Shown here in pieces: positions 44,868-53,422 of a stretch of 64,000 nucleotides of DNA. The stretch's first letter is position 1, and every line of letters starts with the position of its first letter. Source of the DNA: JALORV01 sp963754065 (lineage in GTDB: Bacteria; Pseudomonadota; Gammaproteobacteria; Burkholderiales; Burkholderiaceae_F); the NCBI GenBank assembly GCA_963754065.1, contig CAVWFH010000020.1, positions 62,001 to 126,000 of the forward strand. The letters are read 5' to 3'. Below the pieces are notes generated by a model that was given only the letters and a program-made list of their open reading frames with translations, was not told the DNA's origin and ran no database searches. A program made the translations under genes and the position numbers.

Positions 44868-45949
44868 CAGGGGGTGAGCGGTGCTCTGGACCGGCGCCCG
44901 GTGGAAGCTTGCTGGCCACCTGCGGCGCGTATCGCTTCGACGCAATCTCCCACGAGGTCCGGCCCGGAGTAGATGAAGCCGGTATAGAGCTGCACCAGCG
45001 TGGCACCGGCCTGGACCTTCTCGACCGCATCGCCCCCGGACAGGATGCCGCCGACGCCGATGATCGGCAACGTCCCCTTAAGGTGCTTCGCAAGGCGATA
45101 CACGACATCCGTTGCGCGCTCGCGCAGGGGGCGGCCGGAAAGGCCGCCCGCTTCATCTGCGTGGGCGAGTCCCTGCACCTTGTCGCGCGCGATCGTGGTG
45201 TTGGTGGCGATCACGCCGTCCACCCCATGGGCGACCAGTACGTCGGCGAGCGGTGCGATCGCAGCGTTGTCGAGGTCTGGCGCGATTTTCACCGCGAGCG
45301 GCACGCGCCGACCCTGTTCGTCCTCGAGCCGGCTGCGCTCTTCTGACAGAGCCCGCATCAGGCCGACGAGTTCACGTTCGCCCTGCAGCGCACGAAGGTC
45401 CTTGGTATTGGGCGAGGAAATGTTGACGGCAATATAGTCCGCATGCTCGTAGACAACGCGCAGGCAGGCGACGTAGTCGTCGACTGCGCGCTCGATCGGT
45501 GTCGTCGCGTTCTTGCCGATATTCAGGCCCAGCACGCCACCCGCTTTGCGATAGCGCTGCTGCGCGCGCACGTTGGCGACAAAGCGCTCGACGCCGTCGT
45601 TGTTGAAGCCCATGCGGTTGATCAGGCCCTGCGCCGGTATCAGGCGGAACAGGCGCGGCTTGGGATTTCCCGGCTGGGGACGCGGCGTCACCGTGCCGGC
45701 CTCGATGTGACCGAACCCGAAACTTCCGAGCGCGTCGATATGCGCCGCATTCTTGTCCATGCCTGCGGCGAGGCCGACCGGATTGCGGAATGTCAGTCCC
45801 ATGGCCTGCACGGGAAGGTCGTGAACCCGGTGCGCGATCAGGCGCATCAGCCCGAAGGCCGCCGCATGTTCGAGCTTGGATAGAGTCAGCTCGTGCGCGA
45901 CCTCGGGGTCGAGCGCGAAGAGAGCCGAACGTGCAAGCGGGTAGAGCAC
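44867..45949 (-). CDS. pyrD: Dihydroorotate dehydrogenase (quinone), class 2
   Basis: A 360-residue flavoprotein with GTG start 45949. The N-terminal amphipathic helix (MLYPLARSALFALDPEVAHE), which contacts the membrane and quinones, marks class 2. FMN-barrel features include NPVGLAAGMDKN, NRMGFNNDG, NISSPNT (base-Ser region), KIAPDL and IGVGGI. It oxidises dihydroorotate to orotate in pyrimidine synthesis, passing electrons to quinone. It lies in the operon nudix-aat-bpt-pyrD-thpR, 29 bases after bpt. Confidence 0.96.
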   Translation of the reverse strand: MLYPLARSALFALDPEVAHELTLSKLEHAAAFGLMRLIAHRVHDLPVQAMGLTFRNPVGLAAGMDKNAAHIDALGSFGFGHIEAGTVTPRPQPGNPKPRLFRLIPAQGLINRMGFNNDGVERFVANVRAQQRYRKAGGVLGLNIGKNATTPIERAVDDYVACLRVVYEHADYIAVNISSPNTKDLRALQGERELVGLMRALSEERSRLEDEQGRRVPLAVKIAPDLDNAAIAPLADVLVAHGVDGVIATNTTIARDKVQGLAHADEAGGLSGRPLRERATDVVYRLAKHLKGTLPIIGVGGILSGGDAVEKVQAGATLVQLYTGFIYSGPDLVGDCVEAIRAAGGQQASTGRRSRAPLTP

Positions 45950-45978
45950 ACCGTAATCTTACCGGCGTGCGCGCGCGG

Positions 45979-46743
45979 CTACGCCTTGGGCGCGGGCTCG
46001 CGCAGCCGCTCCCAACGACCGCCGCGCAGGATCTCGACCGGACGGAAGCGTGCCTTGTAGGCCATTTTCGGACTCTCGGCGATCCAGTAGCCGAGATACA
46101 GGTACGGCAGTTTCAGCGCACGGCACTGCTCGATCTGCCACAGGATGTTGAACGTGCCGAAGCTCGCGGCCGGAACGTCCGGATCGAAGAACGTATACAC
46201 GGACGAGAGTCCGTCATTGAGCATGTCGATGATCGACACCATGCGCAATGTACCGGGACCGCGGCTGCCGGGCTCCACGGGATCGCGGAACTCGACCAGC
46301 CGTGTGTTCACCTTGCTTTGCAGAAGGAACTGCGAATACTGCTCGCGGCTGTCGTTGTCCATGCCGCCGCCGGCATGACGGCTGGCCTGGTAGCGGAGGT
46401 AGAGGTCGTAGTGCTCGGCGTCAAAGGCAAGTGTGCCGACGTGCGACGCGAGATCGGCGTGTCGCTGGCCCGCACGACGCTGGGTGCGACTGGGTCGGTA
46501 CTCCGCGACAGGTACGCGAACCGGCACGCAGGCACGGCATCCGTCGCAATACGGGCGATAGGTGAAGATTCCGCTGCGGCGAAACCCCATTTTGACCAGT
46601 TCGCTGTAGACATCGGCGTTGATCAGGTGCGCCGGCGTGGCCACCTGCGAACGCGCCTGTCGGTCTTCGAGGTAACTGCAGGGATAGGGCGCCGTGGCAT
46701 AAAACTGCAGCGCCGAGAATGGGAGCTCCTTGAGGTTCGCCAC
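45979..46743 (-). CDS. bpt: Aspartate/glutamate leucyltransferase (Bpt)
   Basis: A 254-residue enzyme with GTG start 46743. The N-terminal domain has the cysteine-rich opening YATAPYPCSYLEDRQAR and YRPYCDGCRACVPVR. The C-terminal GNAT-like domain has SVYTFFDPD and LYLGYWI. Bpt attaches Leu from Leu-tRNA to proteins with N-terminal Asp or Glu, feeding them to ClpS/ClpAP (bacterial N-end rule). It follows aat by one base, so both N-end-rule transferases are made together. The length is normal. Confidence 0.96.
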   Translation of the reverse strand: MANLKELPFSALQFYATAPYPCSYLEDRQARSQVATPAHLINADVYSELVKMGFRRSGIFTYRPYCDGCRACVPVRVPVAEYRPSRTQRRAGQRHADLASHVGTLAFDAEHYDLYLRYQASRHAGGGMDNDSREQYSQFLLQSKVNTRLVEFRDPVEPGSRGPGTLRMVSIIDMLNDGLSSVYTFFDPDVPAASFGTFNILWQIEQCRALKLPYLYLGYWIAESPKMAYKARFRPVEILRGGRWERLREPAPKA

Positions 46744-46744
46744 G

Positions 46745-47485
46745 TCAGTCCGCCGGTCGTTCGAACGCCGTCGCCAGGAGCTCGTTCAGCCGGTGCCGGT
46801 ATCGCCCCCAGTCGATGGGCGCCTCCAGCACGGCCTTGCGCACATGCGAACAGAACTGGTGTCGTGCGATCTCACGTCCCCCAAGCGAGGCCAGGTGCCT
46901 CGTGTTCTGCTGGCAGTCTATCACCGGCACGTGCTCCGAAAGCAGGATTCGCACCAAGACGGCGAGTGCGAGTTTCGAGGCGTCAGGCGCGCGGGCGAAC
47001 ATGGATTCGCCGAAGAACATCCGACCCAAGCTGACGCCGTACAGCCCGCCAACCAGTTGTCCATCGATCCAGGTCTCGACCGAATGCGCCTGCCCGCGCG
47101 CATGCAGCGCGCCATAGGCCCGGATCACCTCGGGAGTGATCCAGGTGCCGGCTTCGTCCGATCGAGGCGATGCGCACGCGCGCATCACCTCTGCGAAGGC
47201 GTGGTCGATCCGGATCTCAACGCTGCGGTTGTGCACGCTACGTCGCAGAACCTTCTGCAGCGATCGCGATACGCGGAACTCCGAGCAGTACAACACCATG
47301 CGCGGATCCGGTGACCACCACAGCACGGGTTCGCCTTCGGCGTACCAGGGAAAGATGCCCCTGGAATAGGCGTCGATCAGTCGTTCGACGGTCAGGTCCG
47401 TGCTGGCGGCGAGCAGCCCGTTGGGCGAGCGCAATGCCGTGTCGACGTCAGGAAACGGCTGCCCGTCGGCAAGCCACGGAATCAT
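46745..47485 (-). CDS. aat: Leucyl/phenylalanyl-tRNA--protein transferase (Aat)
   Basis: A 246-residue enzyme from ATG 47485 (MIPWLADGQPFPD), which overlaps the upstream stop codon (ATGA). Family features are GLLAASTDLT, YSRGIFPWY, WWSPDPRMVL, SVETWIDGQLVGGLYGVSLG and FFGESMF. Aat adds Leu or Phe to proteins with N-terminal Lys or Arg, the other arm of the bacterial N-end rule. It is directly followed by bpt. The length is normal for proteobacteria. Confidence 0.97.
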   Translation of the reverse strand: MIPWLADGQPFPDVDTALRSPNGLLAASTDLTVERLIDAYSRGIFPWYAEGEPVLWWSPDPRMVLYCSEFRVSRSLQKVLRRSVHNRSVEIRIDHAFAEVMRACASPRSDEAGTWITPEVIRAYGALHARGQAHSVETWIDGQLVGGLYGVSLGRMFFGESMFARAPDASKLALAVLVRILLSEHVPVIDCQQNTRHLASLGGREIARHQFCSHVRKAVLEAPIDWGRYRHRLNELLATAFERPAD

Positions 47486-48042
47486 GCGGCGGGAACGTGG
47501 GGCTGCGGCACTCCGGGCGCGATGGCTTCCGTGTGGACGCCGAAGGTGCCGCGTGCCCGGTCGGCAAAGTAGAGCCTGAGTGTGCTGGTGACCGTGCGGA
47601 ACGCGAGATCCGGCCAAGGCACGGCGTGCTCGGCAAACAACTGCACTTCGAGGCTTTCTTCACCGGGCGCAAAACTGAGGTCGAGCAGCCGTGCCTGAAA
47701 GAAGATGTGGACCTGCTCGACGTGCGGTACATCGATCACGGAAAAGAGCGGGCCGAGCGCAACCCGTGCGCCGGCTTCTTCCATGGTTTCACGCAGCGCG
47801 CCGTCGGCGGTGGTTTCACCGACCTCCATGAAACCTGCCGGAAGCGTCCACTTGCCGTAGCGTGGCTCGATCGCACGCCGGCACAGCAGGATCTCGTCGC
47901 CCCAGATCGGTATGGTGCCGACGACCGGTCGCGGGTTGACGTAATGGATCGCGCCGCACTGGTCGCAGCAGGCGCGCGGTCGCGTATCGCCGCCCGGCAC
48001 GCGCAGCGTGATCGGATTTCCGCAGGTCGAGCAGTAGCGCAT
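47482..48042 (-). CDS. NUDIX hydrolase with zinc ribbon
   Basis: A 186-residue protein. An N-terminal zinc ribbon (CSTCG at 4-8 and CDQCG at 26-30) precedes the NUDIX fold, with a complete NUDIX box GFMEVGETTADGALRETMEEAG (about 70-91). It ends in a Pro/His-containing tail. NudC-like and related enzymes of this layout hydrolyse dinucleotides such as NADH or ADP-ribose; the true substrate is unknown. It is the first gene of the nudix-aat-bpt-pyrD-thpR operon and is divergent from the stress-protein gene at 48280. Confidence 0.9.
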   Translation of the reverse strand: MRYCSTCGNPITLRVPGGDTRPRACCDQCGAIHYVNPRPVVGTIPIWGDEILLCRRAIEPRYGKWTLPAGFMEVGETTADGALRETMEEAGARVALGPLFSVIDVPHVEQVHIFFQARLLDLSFAPGEESLEVQLFAEHAVPWPDLAFRTVTSTLRLYFADRARGTFGVHTEAIAPGVPQPHVPAA

Positions 48043-48200
48043 TGCGTAGTGGTCCGTCCCGAATCCAGTCTATCGCACGGCTGTGTCGAAAGCCGTTGTC
48101 GGGTGCGCACGGAAACATCCCTGCGCGACCGCATTGGTTTGCGCCAATACAAGCGTCATCGGCCGTGTGGCCGTGGTGCTGATCAGCCGACGGCGCTGTT

Positions 48201-48223
48201 CCGCCGGCGGCATAATCCGGCGG
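48201..48223. promoter_or_regulatory. Inverted repeat around a -10-like box upstream of the first USP gene
   Basis: CCGCCGG (48201-48207) and CCGGCGG (48217-48223) flank CGGCATAAT, whose CATAAT (48211-48216) could be a -10 box. The repeat lies 57 bases before the universal stress protein gene and upstream of the divergent NUDIX gene. It may be an operator; no clear -35 is seen. Confidence 0.35.
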
Positions 48224-48279
48224 TGGCAGGCCCGATGGTGCCGGGCGAACTCATAACGACAAGCACCTAGGGAGAGGAA

Positions 48280-48702
48280 ATGAAGGTTGTCCTGGTACCG
48301 GTCGATGGATCGGAGTGCTCGCTGCGCGCCGTGCACTACCTGATCGCCGCCTACGCCGAAGGCTTGCAGCCGCGGCTTCACCTACTCAATGTCCAGTTCG
48401 CAATGCGAGGCGATGTCAGCCAGTTTGTTGCGCCGGGCGAGATCAAGGGCTACCAGCACGAGAAGAGCGAAGACTCCCTGCGGCCGGCGCGCAGCCTGCT
48501 GGATGCCGCCGGGATCCCGTATGAAGTGCATGAGGATGTCGGGACCGTGGCCGACCGCATCGTTCAGCGTGCCGAGTCGCTCAACTGTGACCACATCGTC
48601 ATGGGAACGCATGGCCGCAGTGCGCTGGCAGACCTGTTGGTGGGATCGACCACACTCAGGGTGCTGCATACGACGCGCCTTCCCGTGGTGCTGGTCAAGT
48701 GA
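48280..48702 (+). CDS. Universal stress protein (UspA domain), first copy
   Basis: A 140-residue single UspA domain with a strong ribosome site (GGGAGAGGAA). It starts VVLVPVDGSECSLRAV and carries the ATP-binding pattern G-2x-G-9x-GS in GTHGRSALADLLVGST (near 111-125). USPs of this type bind ATP and respond to stress; their exact outputs vary. It is followed after 52 bases by a transporter and then a second USP gene, suggesting a functional unit. Confidence 0.93.
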   Translation: MKVVLVPVDGSECSLRAVHYLIAAYAEGLQPRLHLLNVQFAMRGDVSQFVAPGEIKGYQHEKSEDSLRPARSLLDAAGIPYEVHEDVGTVADRIVQRAESLNCDHIVMGTHGRSALADLLVGSTTLRVLHTTRLPVVLVK

Positions 48703-48754
48703 GCCCGATCGTCGCTTCCGCGACGCCCGCAGTGAGTGACCGTGTGGTGTCGCA

Positions 48755-50071
48755 ATGACTGCCCTGGCCTGGTTCGCGCTGATCGTGTTCGCGATTGCCA
48801 TCGTCGTCGTGATCTCCAATGTGGTTGATGGCACCGTCGCGGCGCTGATCGGTGTCATCGTGATGGTCTGGTTTGGCGTGATGACCGAGGTCGACGCCTT
48901 TCAGCTGGTCGACTGGAACGTGATGGCGATTCTGGTGAGCATCTGGGTCATCGCGAGTTACTTCGGAAAGACCGGCGTGCCCAGCTGGCTGTCGGTGCAG
49001 GCGCTGCGGCTGTCGGGCGGGCGACCTGGTCTGCTCGTCATCATCCTTTCGGTGCTCTCTGGCCTGATTTCGATGTTCGTCGACAATGTCGTCGTCATCC
49101 TGATGATGGCGCCGGTCGCATTGCCGCTCGCCCGGGCGCTGAAGCTGCCGATCACGCCCGTCGTGCTGATGATCGGATTCAGTGCCAATTTCATGGGAAC
49201 GGCGCTGCTGCTGGGCGACTTGCCTCCGCAGATGATGCACAGCGTTTCGGGTGCGGAGTTCATGGACTTCATCTGGCAGCAGGGTCGCCCGTCTTCGTTT
49301 CCAATTCTCATGGTGACCTTCGCAATCACTTTGGCGGCGATGTACGCCTACGGGTTTCGGGCGCGCGGGCGGCAGGCCGTCGACGTCAATGCGCTCGGCA
49401 TTGAGACACATATTCCGAACAAGCTGTTTGCAGCTGTGGTGGTCGGCTGGTTCCTGCTGACAGTCGTCGGCATGGCGTTCCGGCAGGCGCTGGGCGTCAA
49501 GCTGGGATTCATCGCCATGACAGGGGCGGTGACTCTCGTGTTGCTGCTGGAACTGCTGGGCAACCGGGTGAAGGCGCCGAGCTTCGAGCACATACTCGGC
49601 GAACTTGACTGGCGCGCGATCTACTTCTACATCGCGCTGTTCGCGCTGGTCGGGGCACTGGAGAAAATGCACATACTCGACCAGCTGGCGGTGGCGCTGC
49701 GTCCGCTGTTTCTCGAGAACCTTGCCCTGGGAGCGACGCTGCTCTACTGGCTCACAGTGCCGATCGTCGGCATAGTCGAGCACGATGCCTACATCCTTAC
49801 CTTTCTCTATACGATCAAGGAACTGCAGGCCGACGGCGTCGCGGCCTGGCCGCTTTGGTGGATGCTGCTGTGGGCGGGCACGCTGGGCAGCAACCTGACG
49901 ATTGCCGGCGCACCGGCGCTCTTCGCCGCCGTCAACATCTGCGAGCGCGAGGAAGGTCGCAAGGTATCGCTGCGTGAATTTCTCTCATGGAGTGTTCCAT
50001 TCACGCTGGTCGCCGCGTTCGTCTGCTATCTGCTCGGCATGCTGATCTGGGTTCTGCCCTACGCGAAGTAG
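48755..50071 (+). CDS. Ion-transporter superfamily permease (ArsB/NhaD/SLC13-like)
   Basis: A 438-residue inner-membrane protein with 11-12 helices. Two repeats carry the conserved turns SMFVDNVVVILMMAPVALPLA and GSNLTIAGAPALFAAVNICEREEGRK, typical of the ion-transporter superfamily (citrate, arsenite and NhaD-type Na+/H+ antiporters). It lacks the TrkA-C insert of the transporter at 26925. The substrate is undetermined. The gene stands between two universal stress protein genes on the same strand (gaps of 52 and 12 bases), which suggests regulation of, or service to, the transporter by USPs. Confidence 0.87.
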   Translation: MTALAWFALIVFAIAIVVVISNVVDGTVAALIGVIVMVWFGVMTEVDAFQLVDWNVMAILVSIWVIASYFGKTGVPSWLSVQALRLSGGRPGLLVIILSVLSGLISMFVDNVVVILMMAPVALPLARALKLPITPVVLMIGFSANFMGTALLLGDLPPQMMHSVSGAEFMDFIWQQGRPSSFPILMVTFAITLAAMYAYGFRARGRQAVDVNALGIETHIPNKLFAAVVVGWFLLTVVGMAFRQALGVKLGFIAMTGAVTLVLLLELLGNRVKAPSFEHILGELDWRAIYFYIALFALVGALEKMHILDQLAVALRPLFLENLALGATLLYWLTVPIVGIVEHDAYILTFLYTIKELQADGVAAWPLWWMLLWAGTLGSNLTIAGAPALFAAVNICEREEGRKVSLREFLSWSVPFTLVAAFVCYLLGMLIWVLPYAK

Positions 50072-50083
50072 CGCACAACGGGA

Positions 50084-50533
50084 ATGAACATGTTCAAACA
50101 CATTCTGCTTCCGACCGACGGATCCGAGCTGTCCTTAAAGGCAATCGTGGCCGGAGTCGACATGGCGCGCGCGCTCGGAGCAAAGGTCACTGGCTTCTTT
50201 GCTGCGCCGGCACCGACGCCGCTTGTTTACGGTGACTTCATGCCGGTCGGATACATGCCCCCGGACCAGCACGCCGCATTCATTCAGACGGTAAGCAAAC
50301 ACTACCTTGCGGTGATCGAGAAGGCCGCGCGCGAGGCCGGTGTCAGTGTCAACTGCGTATCGGTCACCAGCGAGTTCCCGGCCGACTCGATCGTCGAGGC
50401 GGCACGCGCGCAGCATTGCGACCTTATCTTCATGGCGTCACACGGACGACGCGGGCTGACAGGACTCGTGCTGGGCAGCGAAACGCACAAAGTACTGACA
50501 CATTCGACAATCCCGGTGCTGGTGTACCGCTGA
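50084..50533 (+). CDS. Universal stress protein (UspA domain), second copy
   Basis: A 149-residue UspA domain starting MFKHILLPTDGSELSLKAI. The nucleotide-binding motif reads ASHGRRGLTGLVLGSETHKVL, with Ala where the first Gly is usual. The sequence has a longer middle loop (PAPTPLVYGDFMPVGYMPPDQ) typical of proteobacterial UspA proteins found next to transporters. It lies 12 bases after the transporter gene and is clearly part of the same unit. It is not a recent duplicate of the first USP, as identity is low outside the motifs. Confidence 0.93.
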   Translation: MNMFKHILLPTDGSELSLKAIVAGVDMARALGAKVTGFFAAPAPTPLVYGDFMPVGYMPPDQHAAFIQTVSKHYLAVIEKAAREAGVSVNCVSVTSEFPADSIVEAARAQHCDLIFMASHGRRGLTGLVLGSETHKVLTHSTIPVLVYR

Positions 50534-50556
50534 GACACCGACTTCAACGACTCGAC

Positions 50557-51586
50557 ATGCTGCCGGGTAGCGGCTACCGCCTTGGGCGGCGCACTGCCGG
50601 ACTCCGTCGCCGCCTTCTGCGGCCGTTGATGCTGTGTGGTGGCATGGTGGTATGCCTCCACTGTGCGCAGGCGATCGACCTGCAAGGTCACCGTGGCGCT
50701 CGCGGACTTGCACCGGAGAACACACTCGCCGGCTTTCGCATCGCGCTCGGTGTCGGCGTCACGACGCTCGAAACGGACCTTGCGTTGACGCGTGACGGTG
50801 TACTGGTGCTGTCACATGAGCCTCGGCTGGCCTCGGCCCTGACCCGCGGGCAGGATGGCACTTGGCTGGCCGAAGACGGAGCACCCTTTGTACAACTCGA
50901 CTCCGCGGACCTGGGGCGTTACGACGTCGGTCGACTCAATCCTTCGAACAAGTACGCGTCTCAGTGGCCGGATCAGAAGCCGTTCGATGGGGAACGAATT
51001 CCGACGCTGGGATCGCTGTTCGCACTGGTCCGTGAGGCTCGTTCGCCGGGAGGCGCCCCGGTGCGTTTGAACATCGAGACTAAGGTCACCCCGGGCAGCA
51101 GAGGTCCCGACGGCCGACAGCGGGACTTTTGCGTGGGCGGTCGTTGAAGCAGTCAGGTCGGCCGGCATGGTCGACCGAGTTACCGTTCAGTCGTTCGACT
51201 GGCGCACGGTCCGCGAAATCCGGCGACTCGCGCCCGAGATTGCCACCTCCTGCCTCACGATCGAGTCGGGTGGCATGAACACCGTTCGTGTTGCCGTGGA
51301 CGGCGCCTCTCCATGGCACGCCGGACTCAAGCCGGCTGAGCACGGAAACTCGCTGCTTCGGCTGGTCAAGGCGGCGGGATGTTCGACGTGGTCGCCGTTC
51401 TGGCGCAACGTCACTGCGGAACTGGTCGCCACGGCACACGAACTGGGTCTCAAGGTCGTGCCCTGGACGGTCAATGACGCAGTGGAAGTCGAACGCCTGG
51501 CAATCCTGGGAGTCGACGGCCTGATCACCGACTATCCCGACCGTGCGCGCCGGGTGCTGGCGTCCATGGGCATTGCCGTCGACTGA
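50557..51586 (+). pseudogene. Periplasmic glycerophosphodiester phosphodiesterase, interrupted by a +1 frameshift
   Basis: Two frames make one GDPD enzyme. The first part, from ATG 50557 (or ATG 50629), carries a signal peptide ending CAQA and the catalytic HRGARGLAPENT with ETDLALTRDGVLVLSHEP. The second part, from about 51105 to 51586, carries RVTVQSFDWRTVREI, WSPFW, VVPWTVND and GLITDYPDRA. Deleting one base near 51100 joins them as TPGSEVPTADSGTFAWAVVEAV and restores about 342 residues. Such enzymes split glycerophosphodiesters to glycerol-3-phosphate and an alcohol. All active-site motifs survive in the joined sequence. It follows the second USP gene by 23 bases. Confidence 0.85.
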
Positions 51587-51688
51587 CCCGAGGAACTCGA
51601 GAGCACCCACGTCGCGGCAACTTCGTGCGCTCGACCGACATGTCCGACGGCCGGCACATTTCGTCGCGGCCAGCAATTCGCAGGTCGG

Positions 51689-51694
51689 TATACT
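51689..51694 (+). promoter_or_regulatory. Possible -10 box of pyrG
   Basis: TATACT lies 54 bases upstream of the pyrG start in an otherwise GC-rich gap of 162 bases. No matching -35 box was found at 16-18 bases, so the call is tentative. Confidence 0.3.
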
Positions 51695-51748
51695 GCCGCT
51701 TTACCGGTATCGCGTGAACCCTGAAGGCAGCCGGGCAGCGCGCAGACG

Positions 51749-53422
51749 ATGACGAAATACGTATTCGTTACCGGTGGCGTGGTCTCCTCCCTGGGCAAGG
51801 GGATCGCCGCCGCCTCCCTCGCCGCGATCCTCGAATCGCGCGGCCTCAAAGTCACCCTCATCAAGCTGGATCCGTACATCAACGTCGATCCCGGCACGAT
51901 GTCGCCGTTCCAGCATGGCGAAGTGTTCGTGACCGAGGACGGCGCCGAAACCGATCTGGACCTCGGCCACTATGAGCGCTTCATCTCCGCCCGGATGCGG
52001 AAGGTGAACAACTTCACGACGGGCCAGATCTACGAGTCGGTGATCAAGAAAGAGCGGCGCGGGGAATATCTCGGCAAGACCGTGCAGGTCATTCCGCACA
52101 TCACCAACGAGATCCAGGACTTCGTCGAGCGTGGCGCTGCGGCGGCTTGGGGCGGCAAGGCCGATGTCGCGATCGTCGAGATCGGCGGCACGGTCGGTGA
52201 CATCGAGTCGCTGCCGTTCGTCGAGGCGGCACGGCAGATGAGCCTGAGGCTCGGCCGTGGTTCGTGTTGCTTCGTTCACCTGACCCTGGTCCCGTTCATA
52301 CCGATGGCCGGTGAACTCAAGACCAAGCCCACGCAGCACAGCGTGCAGAAGCTGCGCGAGATCGGCATTTCGCCCGACGTGCTGCTGTGCCGCGCCGACC
52401 GCCCGATTCCCGAGGAAGAACGCGCGAAGATTTCGCTCTTTTCCAACGTGCCGATGAATGCAGTCATCTCCGTGTGGGATGCCGACTCGATCTACAAGGT
52501 CCCCTCGATGCTGCACAAGCAGGGCCTCGACGAGATCGTCTGCTTCACGCTCGGCATGCCGTCGCGTCCGGCCGACCTGACGGCGTGGGACAAGCTGGTC
52601 TTTGCGCTCGAAAACCCGAAGCACGAGGTGCGGATCGGCATGATCGGCAAGTACGTCGACCTGTCGGACTCGTACAAGAGCCTGAACGAAGCACTGAGGC
52701 ACGCCGGCATCCACACCCATACCCGGGTGGTGATCGATTACGTCGACTCGGAGCAGATCGAGCGCGATGGTGCTGGCGCACTCGCCCAGCTCGACGCGAT
52801 CCTCGTGCCCGGGGGATTCGGCAAACGCGGCACCGAAGGCAAGATCAAGGCGATCCAGTTTGCCCGCGAGCGCGGCATTCCGTATCTGGGCATCTGCCTG
52901 GGCATGCAGCTGGCAACGATCGAATTTGCCCGCAATGTGTGCGGCCTGACTGATGCGAATTCGACCGAGTTCGATCCCGACACGCCCCATCCGGTCGTCG
53001 CGCTCATCACCGAGTGGATGGACCGCACCGGACGCATCGAGCGACGCGACGCGAAGTCCGATCTCGGCGGCACGATGCGCCTGGGTTCGCAGAAGTGTCC
53101 GGTTCAGCCGGGCACGCTGGCCCACCGGATCTACGGTCCGGAGGTCAATGAACGCCACCGGCATCGCTATGAAGTAAACAACATCTATGTGCCGCAACTC
53201 GAGACGGCAGGCTACCGGGTCTCGGCGCGCACGCCGACGGAGAACCTGCCCGAGATCATGGAACTGCCGTCGCATCCGTTCTTCATCGGAGTGCAGTTCC
53301 ACCCCGAGTTCACGTCGACGCCGCGCGGCGGGCATCCACTTTTCGCTGCTTTCGTCCAGGCAGCGCTTGCGCATCGGAACCGTGATGCGAGCGAGCCGGA
53401 ATTGACGAAGGCGGCCGCGTGA
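51749..53422 (+). CDS. pyrG: CTP synthase
   Basis: A 557-residue enzyme of normal length. The N-terminal synthase domain (about 1-265) begins KYVFVTGGVVSSLGKGI and includes the UTP/ATP site (KLDPYINVDPGTM). The C-terminal class I glutaminase (about 290-540) shows the nucleophile Cys in GICLGMQLA and the His/Glu pair in QFHPEF. It makes CTP from UTP, ATP and glutamine. It heads the conserved set pyrG-kdsA-DUF1330-eno-ftsB; the stop overlaps the kdsA start (GTGA). Confidence 0.98.
   Translation: MTKYVFVTGGVVSSLGKGIAAASLAAILESRGLKVTLIKLDPYINVDPGTMSPFQHGEVFVTEDGAETDLDLGHYERFISARMRKVNNFTTGQIYESVIKKERRGEYLGKTVQVIPHITNEIQDFVERGAAAAWGGKADVAIVEIGGTVGDIESLPFVEAARQMSLRLGRGSCCFVHLTLVPFIPMAGELKTKPTQHSVQKLREIGISPDVLLCRADRPIPEEERAKISLFSNVPMNAVISVWDADSIYKVPSMLHKQGLDEIVCFTLGMPSRPADLTAWDKLVFALENPKHEVRIGMIGKYVDLSDSYKSLNEALRHAGIHTHTRVVIDYVDSEQIERDGAGALAQLDAILVPGGFGKRGTEGKIKAIQFARERGIPYLGICLGMQLATIEFARNVCGLTDANSTEFDPDTPHPVVALITEWMDRTGRIERRDAKSDLGGTMRLGSQKCPVQPGTLAHRIYGPEVNERHRHRYEVNNIYVPQLETAGYRVSARTPTENLPEIMELPSHPFFIGVQFHPEFTSTPRGGHPLFAAFVQAALAHRNRDASEPELTKAAA

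Noticed and set aside
44346..44945. Extended thpR start 26 codons upstream
   Set aside because: The added residues overlap pyrD and are Arg/Pro-rich; ATG 44867 overlaps the pyrD stop in the usual coupled manner and begins the family's normal N-terminus.
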